A stretch of DNA of 64,000 nt from Acidobacteriaceae bacterium (GCA_025352065.1 JANXUC010000164.1:1-64000); one strand, 5' to 3'. Positions 52,355-62,001 are shown, counted from the first letter of the stretch. Notes: a model not told the origin generated them from the letters alone. Numbers and translations are program-made.

Positions 52355-52759
52355 CTCCCGATGCCCCGTTCGCAGGGCAGGACGTGGCAGGCGCTACGAG
52401 TCCGCCAATTGCCTCGTCCCTTCCGGGCTGGTTGCCAACCTGCGATGGAGAATAGTGTTGTGGTCGATAACATCGGGAAAAATGGCGACATGCAGGAAGT
52501 TAAACGATGTGCCCAGGCGCTGCCATCGCTCCTTGATTGCAGATGCGCTGTTGGCGTAAGGAATTGAGGAGAGAGATCAGCAATGTAAGTCGCACCCGAC
52601 TCCACACAATGACTCCCTGGCTCAGGTCAAACGGAACCCAGATTTGTTACTCCAATGACGGGATCTGCGACGCGCATGGAACCGGGCCGAACCAAGGCGG
52701 GCCCTACGAGATCGCGACTCTCTCTCAGTCGCATACGCAATCCAGCCTACGGAATAGAT
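52355..52759. other. Gene-free region
   Basis: 405 bp between the small basic ORF and the methyltransferase on the opposite strand. Several frames are open for short distances but none has protein-like composition or a Shine-Dalgarno site. No member of the dispersed-repeat families was recognised here. Confidence 0.4.
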
Positions 52760-53527
52760 TTACTCGACTGGACAACCGATTAGGTATGTAACCGTCGCTA
52801 AACCGCCGGTTTCTTCACCGACCTCCCATATATAATCGTTATTTCTCAAGCAGGCTGTCATTTGGGAAAGCTCCTTCGGCGAATATGCGCGCAAGCAGGA
52901 AACAATCCCATCCCAGAACAACACGAAGGGAATTACCGGTATCACATAAGTCCAGAAGAGACGAGAGGCGCGGAACGGACGCACGAACGGCACCGCCGCA
53001 AACGCTCCAAGGAACATTAGAGGAGTGAGAACAATTGCGGTTGGACAGCATCGGGCAGCTTCGAAAATACCAATCCCTTGTCTGCTGTCGACGGCCTGCT
53101 GCAAAATGCTTACGCCCTCGCCTTCCGGAAAGTGATGAAAGGAAGTGAACATGGTTCGGAAACCCGCGAGGTGGGAGGGAACGGTGATAGCGTCGACCCT
53201 TTCGAGCGAATAGTTAACCAGATTGTGGCTCAATCGCCGGATTCGCAGGAAAGCAGCCCTATTCGGGTACTTGTCCGTGAGACAAACTTCTATTGGATGT
53301 TCATGATCGTCTTGAAATGTTCGAGGAAGCCAAGACCACGGACCGCCGCCACCCGAGCATAAATCCACTACCTGGCGCGTTTTGCACGATTGTAAAGCCC
53401 TTTGCAACCGGACTACGCAATTCCGGTAGACTCCTGCAAAACTGAAAATGAACTCCAGAGTTTCGGTTACGTCATTGCGCAGCTCGTTGGCAAACCATTC
53501 CTGCTCATGAATCTCGATCAGTCGCAT
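52760..53527 (-). CDS. SAM-dependent methyltransferase with membrane-associated C-terminus
   Basis: 255 residues from Met 53527 (the frame opens at 53563). Class I Rossmann motif I is VVDLCSGGGGPWSWLPR (about residues 55-70), then CLTDKYPNRAAF and a motif IV-like FTSFHHFPEGEGVSIL. The C-terminal part has two hydrophobic segments (AIVLTPLMFLGAFAAVPFV; LFWTYVIPVIPFVLFWDGIV) that could enter the membrane, and ends KELSQMTACLRNNDYIWEVG. Substrate unknown. No SAM-family partner is adjacent except the flavoprotein gene upstream on the same strand. Confidence 0.78.
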   Translation of the reverse strand: MRLIEIHEQEWFANELRNDVTETLEFIFSFAGVYRNCVVRLQRALQSCKTRQVVDLCSGGGGPWSWLPRTFQDDHEHPIEVCLTDKYPNRAAFLRIRRLSHNLVNYSLERVDAITVPSHLAGFRTMFTSFHHFPEGEGVSILQQAVDSRQGIGIFEAARCCPTAIVLTPLMFLGAFAAVPFVRPFRASRLFWTYVIPVIPFVLFWDGIVSCLRAYSPKELSQMTACLRNNDYIWEVGEETGGLATVTYLIGCPVE

Positions 53528-53725
53528 CCGTGGCCGACTCCTGATCTTGAAGTGGTTCTGCACATAAAAGAACCCGCCCGGGATTCTGGACGCAATGCGA
53601 CGGACACCCTAGGGTCGAATAGCAGGTTCAGCGAATTTCGTCGCCCATCCGCCGACAGCTTCTTCGTCATCACAATCCATCTTCGTCGCACAAAGCGGGC
53701 ATCAATGACTCCCTGCTACTGCTTT

Positions 53726-54685
53726 CTATGTCCGATTTGTACGCGCTCCACCATCGAACGGAACTGGGTTGATTCGTAGCTTCTGCGCCAGATGAATTGC
53801 GGCCTTCGCCACGATCTTTGCTTTCTTTAAGAATTGAGGGTGCGAGGAAAAATACCGCTTGTCATGGCAAAGCTCTTCATCCGGATCGGCCCACGCACCT
53901 GCATACCAGTGCCGCGGATCATGGAAGAACCCGTAATCGGCGTTTCCGTCCCTTAGAGAATGTGCTACCAGTTCAATGTAGGAGAGGGGCGTCTTAAAAT
54001 TTCTGACGGCCGTCCGGTCGGTATTCTTTTCATCCTTGCTAGTGATGAAGTATGCGGCCACCCGGCCCCACATTCGAGCGTCATAGTGCATCTGACCTGT
54101 ACTGGAAAGTCTGGAAGCCAGAGCCAAGCACTTATCCCGCCATTCCGGTCCTTTTTGTTCATACTGATCTGGAGCCACGAAAAATCCCCCGTCCAACGAG
54201 ATCAGCCGGTCAAGAAAAATTTTCAGACGAGTAGACATCGCTGATTGGTTGACGCCCGTGGAACAAAGCATGACATCGCTCTTGAGAACCAGCGGATAGA
54301 GTTCCTGCATAGGGTCCCAAGGGAAGCAGTTACAGGGAAATCCGCAAAGCGCGCTGCTTGTTGAATAGCACCCTTCGCAGGGTTCGACGTTATATTCCCT
54401 GAGTGCAATCTCGGTGATCTCGTAAGCTGGACTCCTCCGAAATGGCTCGACTGCGGATCGAAGCAGCAATTGACTGTTCGAAAGTTCCTGCGCAGCCGAG
54501 CTGAAGCTGGATCGCCCAGAACCATGAATGAGCAGAATATTCAGAGGACGACTCTTTTGGTTATGGTAGTCAACAGCATCTAAACAGGCCTTGACGTTCC
54601 TGGCATGTTTCTTCTTTGTGGGTTTCTGCGAAACCTGCTCCCACCATTGGCCGTACTTGATCTCCACAAAGTCTTTTGGATTCAT
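53726..54685 (-). CDS. NADPH-dependent FMN reductase/iron-sulfur flavoprotein-like
   Basis: 319 residues. A flavodoxin-like domain is visible: LNILLIHGSGRSSFSSAAQ at the FMN-phosphate loop and DVMLCSTGVNQSAMSTRLKI. The cysteine segment EPCEGCYSTSSALCGFPCNC suggests an Fe-S cluster, as in iron-sulfur flavoproteins, between the first two strands. The N-terminal ~45 residues are a basic arm. The start lies 3 bp after the stop of the small gene 54689-54958, so the two are probably one operon. It probably transfers electrons to FMN or to a small-molecule acceptor; the partner is unknown. Confidence 0.75.
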   Translation of the reverse strand: MNPKDFVEIKYGQWWEQVSQKPTKKKHARNVKACLDAVDYHNQKSRPLNILLIHGSGRSSFSSAAQELSNSQLLLRSAVEPFRRSPAYEITEIALREYNVEPCEGCYSTSSALCGFPCNCFPWDPMQELYPLVLKSDVMLCSTGVNQSAMSTRLKIFLDRLISLDGGFFVAPDQYEQKGPEWRDKCLALASRLSSTGQMHYDARMWGRVAAYFITSKDEKNTDRTAVRNFKTPLSYIELVAHSLRDGNADYGFFHDPRHWYAGAWADPDEELCHDKRYFSSHPQFLKKAKIVAKAAIHLAQKLRINPVPFDGGARTNRT

Positions 54686-54688
54686 GCC

Positions 54689-54958
54689 TCACTCCGACAC
54701 ATAAGAGACGGCCCGTGCATCGATGAGACAACTCCCAGCACCCAGCACGTTCGCCCCTTTTTCCAACTTGATCTTGCCACTCTCGAAGGATGCCTCTTTC
54801 AATGGGAATATGATGCCCTGGAGTACGGGAGTGTCCTTCTGGAAAAACATTCGCGCGAATGAGTGGAACCGGTTGACAGGTATCCCGGCCATTTTTACAG
54901 GCTCTCGTTCAGCTTTCTGTCTGGCCGATTTCTGTCTCACGGATTTCGATCTAGCCAT
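54689..54958 (-). CDS. Uncharacterised small protein
   Basis: 89 residues, basic N-terminus (RSKSVRQKSARQKAEREPVK) and then a mixed sequence with FHSFARMFFQKDTPVLQG and KIKLEKGANVLGAGSCLIDA. Not recognised. It is separated by 3 bp from the FMN-reductase-like gene downstream and may be its partner. Confidence 0.5.
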   Translation of the reverse strand: MARSKSVRQKSARQKAEREPVKMAGIPVNRFHSFARMFFQKDTPVLQGIIFPLKEASFESGKIKLEKGANVLGAGSCLIDARAVSYVSE

Positions 54959-55152
54959 CCCAAAACCACCTGTGCATTCTCGTCGTCTGTTCTCCTATGA
55001 GCCAAAGGGCGGGCAAGTGTCGCCGCAGTTCCTGCGCGTATGTCGGGAGGCCACCCGCGGCCTCTGTTCTAAATCATTTACCGTCCCCCTGTTGTGCTTC
55101 TCGCAAATATTTGTCCGAAGAAAAATCAAATGTTCGGATAGCGGGTTTCGCC

Positions 55153-55308
55153 TCAGTGGAAGGCTCCCAACATGTAGGCTATGAGGAGGATTAACAGTAT
55201 CGTGCCAAGCCCTACGCCTGCACCTCCACCGTAACCCCATTGGCTGTGACCGTAATACCCTCCACCGCCCCCTAAAACTAAGACCAAGATGATAATCAGG
55301 ATCAACAT
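55153..55308 (-). CDS. DUF3309-type glycine-rich membrane peptide
   Basis: 51 residues from ATG 55308: two short hydrophobic helices (LILIIILVLVL and TILLILLIAYMLGAF) separated by a glycine/tyrosine-rich loop (GGGGGYYGHSQWGYGGG). This is the typical composition of DUF3309 small proteins, widespread in soil and plant-associated bacteria and of unknown function. It is a convincing gene despite its size. Confidence 0.78.
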   Translation of the reverse strand: MLILIIILVLVLGGGGGYYGHSQWGYGGGAGVGLGTILLILLIAYMLGAFH

Positions 55309-56531
55309 AGTCGATATTTCTTTCTTCTGAACGTGAAACTAGCGCCCCAGCATGGCGGCAAAAGTCATTCAGGTCTGCCCACTACGAAAAGCACGACGCT
55401 GCCAAAGGAGCGCCACCGTTGACTCATTTACTGCTCCAACACCTCTTCAATCTGCCCGACCTTCTTCCAATCCGGAACCCCAACGAAGCAAGACTAAGCA
55501 ATTCCTTGGAGCATGCCTGTTCACAATTGCTCACATTCGCTAACGCGCGCGTTGAGGAATGTAACCCCAGGATTCGACGGCTTGAGTCGGTCGGTCCGTC
55601 GCGCTAGTGTTCGAAAAACTGGGGCGGACGTGTGGGTTCGAACATTTCCAATTTGGGCCACCTCTGAGCGAGCGTCGGCTTCTCTATTTCCACTCCTTAA
55701 ATTCAGCATTACCGATATGGCAGACGGTCTCGTGCCCTGCATATGTCCGCAGCTTTAAAGAGCGAATGTGTAGCCGGTAGACAATTGCGAAAGGTAAGCA
55801 ATTCTGAACGGTCCCGCCATCTTCTTGAGGCGTACTATTTATGCAACTGAAAGCATAGTGAGTTATCTTGACGATCTTGTTCGCGATTCTGTTGATTGCT
55901 TTAGACCTGCGGTTTCAACATCACAGATTGACTTTTCGATCTGTGGCTCGTATTCGCGGTGCCGAAGCACGATCCGCGTGAAGGTGCAGGACGACTGTAA
56001 CCGGCTTCATCCATGACATTGTGCCCTTCAATCTCCAGGGAAGCCGGAGAGGCGACGCCTCCTTCCCCGCGCCCAGCGAGTAGGAATGATTCTGCGCTTT
56101 CATGATGCAACTCGCCCTAGGGGAGTATGCTGCTCGGTGGACGCGCACACAGCATGGTCAAAACGGCTCAGACTCTACGACTCCGGTCGCGTATTGTCGC
56201 AGAGATAATAGAAGAAGAAACCACGCAGGGAAAAAAGACATTAATCGGTCGGACTGGTGATCCCATATCCAGGCCGGGCAAGGTTACACGACAACGATTT
56301 GTGGGGTGCGAGGCTCCGTTTCTGCGGCCAGGGATAATGCAGCTAGAGCTGAACGGTCAGATGGCCAAGGGCCTATTCGTGCGATGCCCAAAACCGCAAT
56401 ACCACCTGCCAGGAACTGCTCATTAGCCCTATTGTTCAAGAGCCGGGTAGCCCTTGAAAGATGATAAGAGTCTGCGTGGCTTCGAGAATTTACGCGAATT
56501 GCTGATCGCCAGGCTCGGAATCTAGGAGGCA
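55309..56531. other. Long gene-poor region
   Basis: 1.2 kb with no frame that looks like a real protein. Candidate frames at 55513-55758, 55901-56148 and 56127-56426 lack signal peptides, Shine-Dalgarno sites or family-like motifs. No IS-like inverted repeats were recognised. It may be decayed DNA. Confidence 0.4.
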
Positions 56532-57404
56532 ATGATCACCATGCGAAATAAGAATGAACTGCCCTGGTTCCGAGGTTCGCTGACTCTTTCAGCGCTCCTC
56601 TTGGTAATGCCCGTGGTATCTCCAGCCCAAGAGGCAGATCGCTTCCAACCCTCTGCCCCTGCGCTGCAGGCGCGACAACTCATTGATGTTGAGGCTCAGT
56701 TAGGACCGCAGCCGCCATGCGGAAAAGAACCTATTTCCGCTTCTCCGGGTCTGGATGGTCTAGCCACTGTGAAATCATGGAGCAAGTCTGATTTCGGCCA
56801 CGACTGGAAACCGCCCGCGTGCACCGGTTGGTCTGAAGTGGGCTTTACGACGTTGGTGACAATAGCAGCGCGATTTTCCCATACCGCGGAAGCTGAGGGC
56901 TTGCTTCGCCACATCGGGGCAATTTCAGAACTCAGCGGCATGCGCTACTGGTCGACCACTCACAAGCAGTGGCGAACATTAATTGTGGACGCCCACGCTC
57001 TGACCGACTCGCAGTCTGGTCACCGCCGCAAAGACTTCACGTTCGATGAGATGAAGGAAGGCAAGGTGCTCTACTTCGAACAGGTCGATAACCTTTCTGG
57101 TAAAGCCATCTACCGAATGCACATTGTCGAGGCTTCGGCGAGCCGGCTTGTCTTCGGTATCGAGAACGTCAGCACCATGCGCCATTACTTCATACCTATC
57201 CTTCACGCGGGTGAGTTGCAGTCGATGTACTTTCTGGATCGCGAATCGGATAAGGTCTGGCGCTACTACAGCATCGTGCGCACAGGAAAGAACGCCAACG
57301 GGCTGATCGCGGGAAATGAGTCTTCCTCGGTCAACCGGGCCGTGGCGTTCTATCGCTATCTAGTCGGAATTCCCACCTCCCAAGAGCCGCCGGGGGCGCG
57401 ATGA
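56532..57404 (+). CDS. Secreted protein of a DUF6675-like type
   Basis: 290 residues with a signal peptide (GSLTLSALLLVMPVVSPAQE) and AGGAGG just before the ATG. The mature sequence has SKSDFGHDWKPPACTGWSEV, GLLRHIGAISELSGMRYWST, VLYFEQVDNLSGKAIYRMHI, SMYFLDRESDKVWRYYSIVR and SSSVNRAVAFYRYLVGIP, which I associate with the DUF6675 family of unknown function. Probably periplasmic. Monocistronic. Confidence 0.65.
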   Translation: MITMRNKNELPWFRGSLTLSALLLVMPVVSPAQEADRFQPSAPALQARQLIDVEAQLGPQPPCGKEPISASPGLDGLATVKSWSKSDFGHDWKPPACTGWSEVGFTTLVTIAARFSHTAEAEGLLRHIGAISELSGMRYWSTTHKQWRTLIVDAHALTDSQSGHRRKDFTFDEMKEGKVLYFEQVDNLSGKAIYRMHIVEASASRLVFGIENVSTMRHYFIPILHAGELQSMYFLDRESDKVWRYYSIVRTGKNANGLIAGNESSSVNRAVAFYRYLVGIPTSQEPPGAR

Positions 57405-57670
57405 AGAGTTGCGAGCATAGTTGATTACGTCAACAATCCCGTGCATGAGCACGGGAGCTAAAGGTTCTTCCGCCATGGGGGAGCTTGTTCATCCACGGCT
57501 GAATTTTTTTGAGCCACACTTGGCTGAGTCTCGTCTGACCGTCGCCATCCCCATTTGACCACCGCGTCGTCTTCGTTCGTTTGTTGAACGGTGTCCACTT
57601 CCCCAGTCGGGCTTTCCGAAGTTTCCCAATCCCTCGACGCGATCTCCAGGATTCAGTGCCTGACCGGTCG

Positions 57671-58540
57671 CTACCGGCTCGACAAGCGGGAGTCGCTTGG
57701 CACGGTCGGAGTCTGCCGTCGCCCCGGGATAGGACAGCGGCAGTCGCGCAGCCGCAATCGAAGCGCCCTATATAGGCAAACCACTGGCCCCGCCACCGGC
57801 GGGAACAGCCGCTTCTCCCTCACCTCGAACTGTTCCTCTAATGCACCCATCAAGGACTCGCGTTTTTCCCCGTAGTCGTTTTTCGCGCTTTCGCCAGTGA
57901 GCAGCTTCAGGCCGAAATCAACCAGAGGCGAGAACCCGGGCGTGATCACCACCAGCGAACCATTGGGCTTTAACACACGCGCGATCTCGCGACACGCCGC
58001 CAGCACGTTGGGTACAAACTCCAGAGTGCTCACAGCTACCGCGGAATCAAAATACCGGTTGTCAAACGGAAGCGCTTCGGCAGTGCCTAGGCGAAGCTGC
58101 GCGGAAACGCCTCGCTCCGCCAGTTCGTCGGCAATCTCTTGATTCCGGTTGTGAACGTCGATTCCGTGCAGGTCCTCGCACCGACGGGAAAGTCCCGGCA
58201 GGAATACTCCGCTGCCGTACCCGATCTCAAGCAAGCGCCCGGAACGACTCTTAGGCAGAAGCGACAGCGCTAACCTGAATCGCTGCCGCTGAATCCAGCC
58301 GAGAACGGGCTTGTAGTTCCAGTCGGCATGGTCAAGCGGACCAGTCTTGATCAGTGCATTTTGCGGCAGCAGGTGAGTTCTTGACCCACTTTGCTCTGTG
58401 GCCGCAGGCGATCTCCCTAAGTGCCAAGAAATCTCTTGGGGCTTGATGGCGTCCGTCTGAAAACCAGCTTCAAACGGGTGGCTTGGTATCTCGTGTGAAG
58501 ACCGTGCTCTGCCATGCGCTGCTGCTGGGTGGGCGGCCAT
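57671..58540 (-). CDS. Class I SAM-dependent methyltransferase
   Basis: 289 residues; the conserved part begins near TGPLDHADWNYKPVLGWIQR, so the first ~65 residues may not be translated and the true start may be further in. Motif I is RLLEIGYGSGVFLPGLSRR and motif II ends in GIDVHN; FDSAVAVSTLEFVPNVLAAC and LKPNGSLVVITPGF match Methyltransf_11. Substrate unknown. The C-terminal ~35 residues (basic, Arg/Pro-rich) look unusual. Confidence 0.78.
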   Translation of the reverse strand: MAAHPAAAHGRARSSHEIPSHPFEAGFQTDAIKPQEISWHLGRSPAATEQSGSRTHLLPQNALIKTGPLDHADWNYKPVLGWIQRQRFRLALSLLPKSRSGRLLEIGYGSGVFLPGLSRRCEDLHGIDVHNRNQEIADELAERGVSAQLRLGTAEALPFDNRYFDSAVAVSTLEFVPNVLAACREIARVLKPNGSLVVITPGFSPLVDFGLKLLTGESAKNDYGEKRESLMGALEEQFEVREKRLFPPVAGPVVCLYRALRLRLRDCRCPIPGRRQTPTVPSDSRLSSR

Positions 58541-58585
58541 TCTGGATGCGCCGCCCCTTTCCCAGCATTGACTGAACAGACTCGG

Positions 58586-59134
58586 TTACAACGATGAGCT
58601 AGCTTTCTGATTCTTGACCTGAAGATCATTCACCACTTGCAGCACATTCGGCACACCGGCTGCCACCTTCTCGGCGCTGGAGCGCTTGTCAGCCGAGTTC
58701 ACTTCTCCGGTCAGAGTCACTACGCCGTTCTTCACTTCGTATTTCACATTGTCGTGCATTCTGTTCTGGATCAATGCAGCGTCCAGATTCTTCTCGATGC
58801 CTTGGTCCAAATCGGAGTTCATCGCTTTGGCTTCTTTTTCTATGCCAACCGGAACCACGGCAATCTGATCCGCAACAACTTGGGATCCCGCGAAGGACTT
58901 GGCTAAGGATTCCGCCTGTAACTTGTCGTTCTCGTTGGTCACTTGTCCACCGAGAGTCACGATGCCCTTGTCGCGATCCTGACTAACGGAGACCTTGGTG
59001 AGTCCCGCTTGATCAAGCGATTTGCGAATAGTGCCGGAAACATCAGCTGATTTTGAGGCCGTCTGTGTGCATCCGGCCAGAATCAGAACTGAGAGCAGCG
59101 TGAGCGGGGTAAGGAACAGCTTCATTGTTTTCAT
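58586..59134 (-). CDS. BON-domain lipoprotein (OsmY-like)
   Basis: 182 residues from ATG 59134 (AAAGGAAAA upstream; the frame opens at 59218). A lipoprotein signal (LFLTPLTLLSVLILAGC) has a good lipobox with Cys22. Two BON domains follow: IRKSLDQAGLTKVSVSQDRD to QVVADQIAVVPVG, and LIQNRMHDNVKYEVKNGVVT to VPNVLQVVNDLQVKN. BON proteins bind phospholipid surfaces and appear under envelope stress, as with OsmY and DolP. It lies upstream of an Mla operon that also handles lipids, but on its own. Confidence 0.87.
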   Translation of the reverse strand: MKTMKLFLTPLTLLSVLILAGCTQTASKSADVSGTIRKSLDQAGLTKVSVSQDRDKGIVTLGGQVTNENDKLQAESLAKSFAGSQVVADQIAVVPVGIEKEAKAMNSDLDQGIEKNLDAALIQNRMHDNVKYEVKNGVVTLTGEVNSADKRSSAEKVAAGVPNVLQVVNDLQVKNQKASSSL

Positions 59135-59580
59135 GTTTTTTCCTTTTGATCGGACCGTGAATTGAATCCGGGAGTGAACGGCTTCCTTGTAGACAACTAC
59201 AGCCTCGCTCAATTGCAAACGGACTGCTGTACAAAAACGCTCACTTTATGAGGAGACTTGCCCACCGTCCGCGAAGACACTAGGTGACTCTTTTCCGGGC
59301 TGGTGCCTCACTTTCCGCTAATCGCGGCGGCGCTGATTTACAAGGCGGCCAATTCTGACCGGTTTTCCGACACCTGGGACAGCCAAGTACTTGCAAGGAA
59401 CGGCAAGACACTACAATTGCGGACTGAAAATACGGACTAGCCGCAAAGAATTTCGAGAACTTACGTAGTCCAACTTTGCACGTGCCGCTGAAATTTCCCG
59501 CGCGGATATGCTCTCTTGCGACCTGCTGGCGTCACGGAGGAGATGGCGCAGGCCCATGCAAGGTTGATTGAATTCGCACT
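59135..59580. other. Gene-free region
   Basis: 446 bp containing the promoter of the BON lipoprotein gene at its left edge and nothing else recognised. No repeat-family member or gene was seen. Confidence 0.4.
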
Positions 59581-59970
59581 TCACTTCCCGGTAAAGCGAT
59601 TGCCAACTGATTGCCTCTTAGTCGAGACGTATTCCCGAGCTTTGTTAAAAACAGCCTTCATGGCATCGGATTTCTTGATTTGCGAAGCCGCCGGAAAGTA
59701 GTTGCTGATGAGAATCCGGGCACCAAGATTTTCCCAACGCGTATCAGTTTGGCTAGAAGGGTGCTCAAAATCGAGTTTCACGCCCGCTAGAAAAGTCAAG
59801 GAACAACTCCCTGCGAATGGGACTGCGATTCGTGCTTCTCTAGAGAGCGCTTCAATGGTGATTTTCGCCGCAGGCGGGCTTGCGATCAGGGTACTCGCAG
59901 GCGTAAGAAGACTCACGCAACCCGCTCTCTCGCTTGCACGAATCGAGGGGAGTTTGCGTTCAGCTGCCAT
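59581..59970 (-). CDS. Hypothetical protein after mlaD-ompA
   Basis: 129 residues. Not recognised. Begins MAAERKLPSIRASERAGCVS and includes ALSREARIAVPFAGSCSLTF and RWENLGARILISNYFPAASQ. There is no signal peptide. The ATG lies 10 bp after the MlaD-OmpA stop, so it may be the last gene of the Mla operon. It could be a remnant; conservation would decide. Confidence 0.45.
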   Translation of the reverse strand: MAAERKLPSIRASERAGCVSLLTPASTLIASPPAAKITIEALSREARIAVPFAGSCSLTFLAGVKLDFEHPSSQTDTRWENLGARILISNYFPAASQIKKSDAMKAVFNKAREYVSTKRQSVGNRFTGK

Positions 59971-59979
59971 GGCGACTAC

Positions 59980-61176
59980 TTACTGCGGTTTTGGTGTTGT
60001 GGCGGCCGAAGTCCGAAGAGGTTGGTCCGAGGTCGCTTTGGATGAGACACCCGCTGGTTGTGTTTGCTTGTTTGGCGGAATTTCGATGCCCGCTGGATAG
60101 ATGAAGATCTGCACCGTGCCCCAGCCGGTATCCGAATTCGCGTCCGTCTGCTTACCCATCCCCAGAGTTCTAAGCTGACTATCATCAAATCCGAAGTTCT
60201 CGACCAGATACTCGCGCACAACCATGGCCCGGGCCTCCGTTAGTACCAAGTCCTTCTGGGTGTCGCCTGCCATGCCCGCGGAGACCACGATTACGGCAAA
60301 CCCGAACTGGTTATTCGCCAGGAACTCGCCGCCAGCGTTGAGAACCTTCTGGTTCTTCAGCTTGGCCGAATCGTGCTTATCGAAAAGCTGCTTCGCCGAG
60401 TAAGTAAACTCCTTGATCGGCGCGCTTTGCGGCAGCCGTTCAATCTCATACTTGGCCAGTTCGGTGGAGTCTGTGTAACCGCGGCTCTTGAAATACCCGC
60501 GCAGCAAGAAGTTGTGCTTTAAGGCTTCCATATTCTCGTTGAAGCCGGTGGCCCCGGCTTGCGCCTGGGTCATGGTGTCATGCATGGCGCTCGTTGTCTG
60601 TGCAAGGTTGCTATAGAGCTGTCTGTCGTTCACCAGCGCCCCCACAGTTCCCTGCCCATGATCGATCTTGGCCGTTATCGAATCAAGATTGGCGGTCGCG
60701 CGAGTAGCATTCTGGATGGCTTGTTGGCTGGTATCCAGAATACCGCTCGTTTTCTTAAACAGGTCCGACATTTCCAACGGCGGCTGGCTCGCGATGGTAT
60801 CACCATCCCGCACTTCGGCTTTTCCAGCCGATCCAAACGAGATCGCCAGATACTGGTTTCCCAATAATCCCTCGGTTTCGATTGTGGCCACGGAGTCTTG
60901 CTTGATGATTTCGTGCGTCGACCTGCCGAGGTCCATGACTACGGTGACGTTTTCGCCCGGCTTGTGCGGCAACACAATGCTGCGCACAGTTCCGCTGTGA
61001 ACGCCGCCAACCCGCACGTCGCCGCCGGCATCCAGCCCCACCACGTTGTCGAATTGCGCCTTCAATTGGTACGTGGAGCTGAAGAGATATTGCTTCCCTC
61101 CGATAATGAAGACCCCAAGCACCAGAATTGCCAGTGTTCCAATGATGAAAGCTCCCAACCGCGCCGCTCTCGACAT
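59980..61176 (-). CDS. mlaD: MlaD-type MCE protein fused to an OmpA-like domain
   Basis: 398 residues. A short N-terminal anchor (LGAFIIGTLAILVLGVFIIG) leads to an MCE domain (KAQFDNVVGLDAGGDVRVGG; VTVVMDLGRSTHEIIKQDSV; GLLGNQYLAISFG). A helical stretch (about 135-265) precedes an OmpA-like peptidoglycan-binding domain (LTEARAMVVREYLVENFGFD, QLRTLGMGKQTDAN) and a Pro/Thr-rich end. MCE proteins form lipid-passing rings between the membranes; the OmpA part could anchor the ring to the cell wall. It lies directly after mlaF with an 8-bp gap, transcribed with mlaE. Confidence 0.85.
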   Translation of the reverse strand: MSRAARLGAFIIGTLAILVLGVFIIGGKQYLFSSTYQLKAQFDNVVGLDAGGDVRVGGVHSGTVRSIVLPHKPGENVTVVMDLGRSTHEIIKQDSVATIETEGLLGNQYLAISFGSAGKAEVRDGDTIASQPPLEMSDLFKKTSGILDTSQQAIQNATRATANLDSITAKIDHGQGTVGALVNDRQLYSNLAQTTSAMHDTMTQAQAGATGFNENMEALKHNFLLRGYFKSRGYTDSTELAKYEIERLPQSAPIKEFTYSAKQLFDKHDSAKLKNQKVLNAGGEFLANNQFGFAVIVVSAGMAGDTQKDLVLTEARAMVVREYLVENFGFDDSQLRTLGMGKQTDANSDTGWGTVQIFIYPAGIEIPPNKQTQPAGVSSKATSDQPLRTSAATTPKPQ

Positions 61177-61184
61177 ATCTCCCC

Positions 61185-61973
61185 CTACGAATGCTTTAGA
61201 AATTCCTGAACAAACTCGATCTCACTCCTCTGAAGTTCTTCAAAGCTGCCTTCGATGACGACTTTCCCCTCGTTGAGCAGGGCCAGACGGTCCGCAATCG
61301 TCTTCGCACTGTGCAGATCGTGAGTGACCACGATAGATGCCATGTGATGCTCTTGCTGCAGCTTGAGCACCAAGTCATTGATCTCCGCCGCACTCATGGG
61401 GTCGAGACCAGCGGTGGGCTCGTCAAGCAGCAAGATGTCCGGCTCCAGCGCCAGAGCGCGAGCCAGGCCGACTCGTTTCTGCATGCCACCCGAGATATCG
61501 GAAGGCATCTTCTCAAGGCCCGCTTCCATGCCCACTTCCGCTAGTAGCGCCCTGACCCGGTCGTTCCGCTCAGAGGGCGAGATCTCTTTCTTGTGGTGCT
61601 GCAGCGGAAACGCCACGTTCTGCTCGACTGTAAGCGAGTCGTAAAGCGCAGCGTGCTGAAACAAAAAGCCCATCTTCTTGCGAATTCCGCCGAGCTGATC
61701 GAGAGCCAGACCAGCAATGTCTTGCCCGTGGATGCGAACCGATCCCGAATCAGGCTTCGTCAGCCCGATGATGAGCCTCAGCAATACGCTTTTGCCGGTT
61801 CCGCTGCGCCCCAGCACAGCGAGGGTCTCGCCACGCTTCACACTCAGGCCAATCCCGTTCAAAACCTTTTGACTTCCAAATGATTTGTGCAAATTCTCGA
61901 CAGCGACAACGGGCGCACTACCGCGTTCCTTGGCTTCTACTTGCTCTGTCTCGACTTGTTCGATGGTGTCCAT
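61185..61973 (-). CDS. mlaF: Mla-type ABC transporter ATPase
   Basis: 262 residues. Walker A GRSGTGKSVLLRLIIGL, signature MPSDISGGMQKRVGLARAL, Walker B DILLLDEPTAGLDP and the H-loop VVTHDLHSAKTIADRL are complete. LIGLTKPDSGSVRIHGQDI and the specific FQHAALYDSLTVEQNVAFPL match MlaF/Ttg2A ATPases. It powers phospholipid (or hydrocarbon) transfer with the MlaE permease encoded 28 bp upstream in the operon (62002-62850). Confidence 0.92.
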   Translation of the reverse strand: MDTIEQVETEQVEAKERGSAPVVAVENLHKSFGSQKVLNGIGLSVKRGETLAVLGRSGTGKSVLLRLIIGLTKPDSGSVRIHGQDIAGLALDQLGGIRKKMGFLFQHAALYDSLTVEQNVAFPLQHHKKEISPSERNDRVRALLAEVGMEAGLEKMPSDISGGMQKRVGLARALALEPDILLLDEPTAGLDPMSAAEINDLVLKLQQEHHMASIVVTHDLHSAKTIADRLALLNEGKVVIEGSFEELQRSEIEFVQEFLKHS

Positions 61974-62001
61974 ATTTACTTGCCGGTTGCTGAATCAATG
62001 T

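Noticed and set aside
56127-56426. Plus-strand frame of 99 residues
   Set aside because: No ribosome-binding site, no signal and no family-like stretch; it falls in an otherwise gene-poor region.
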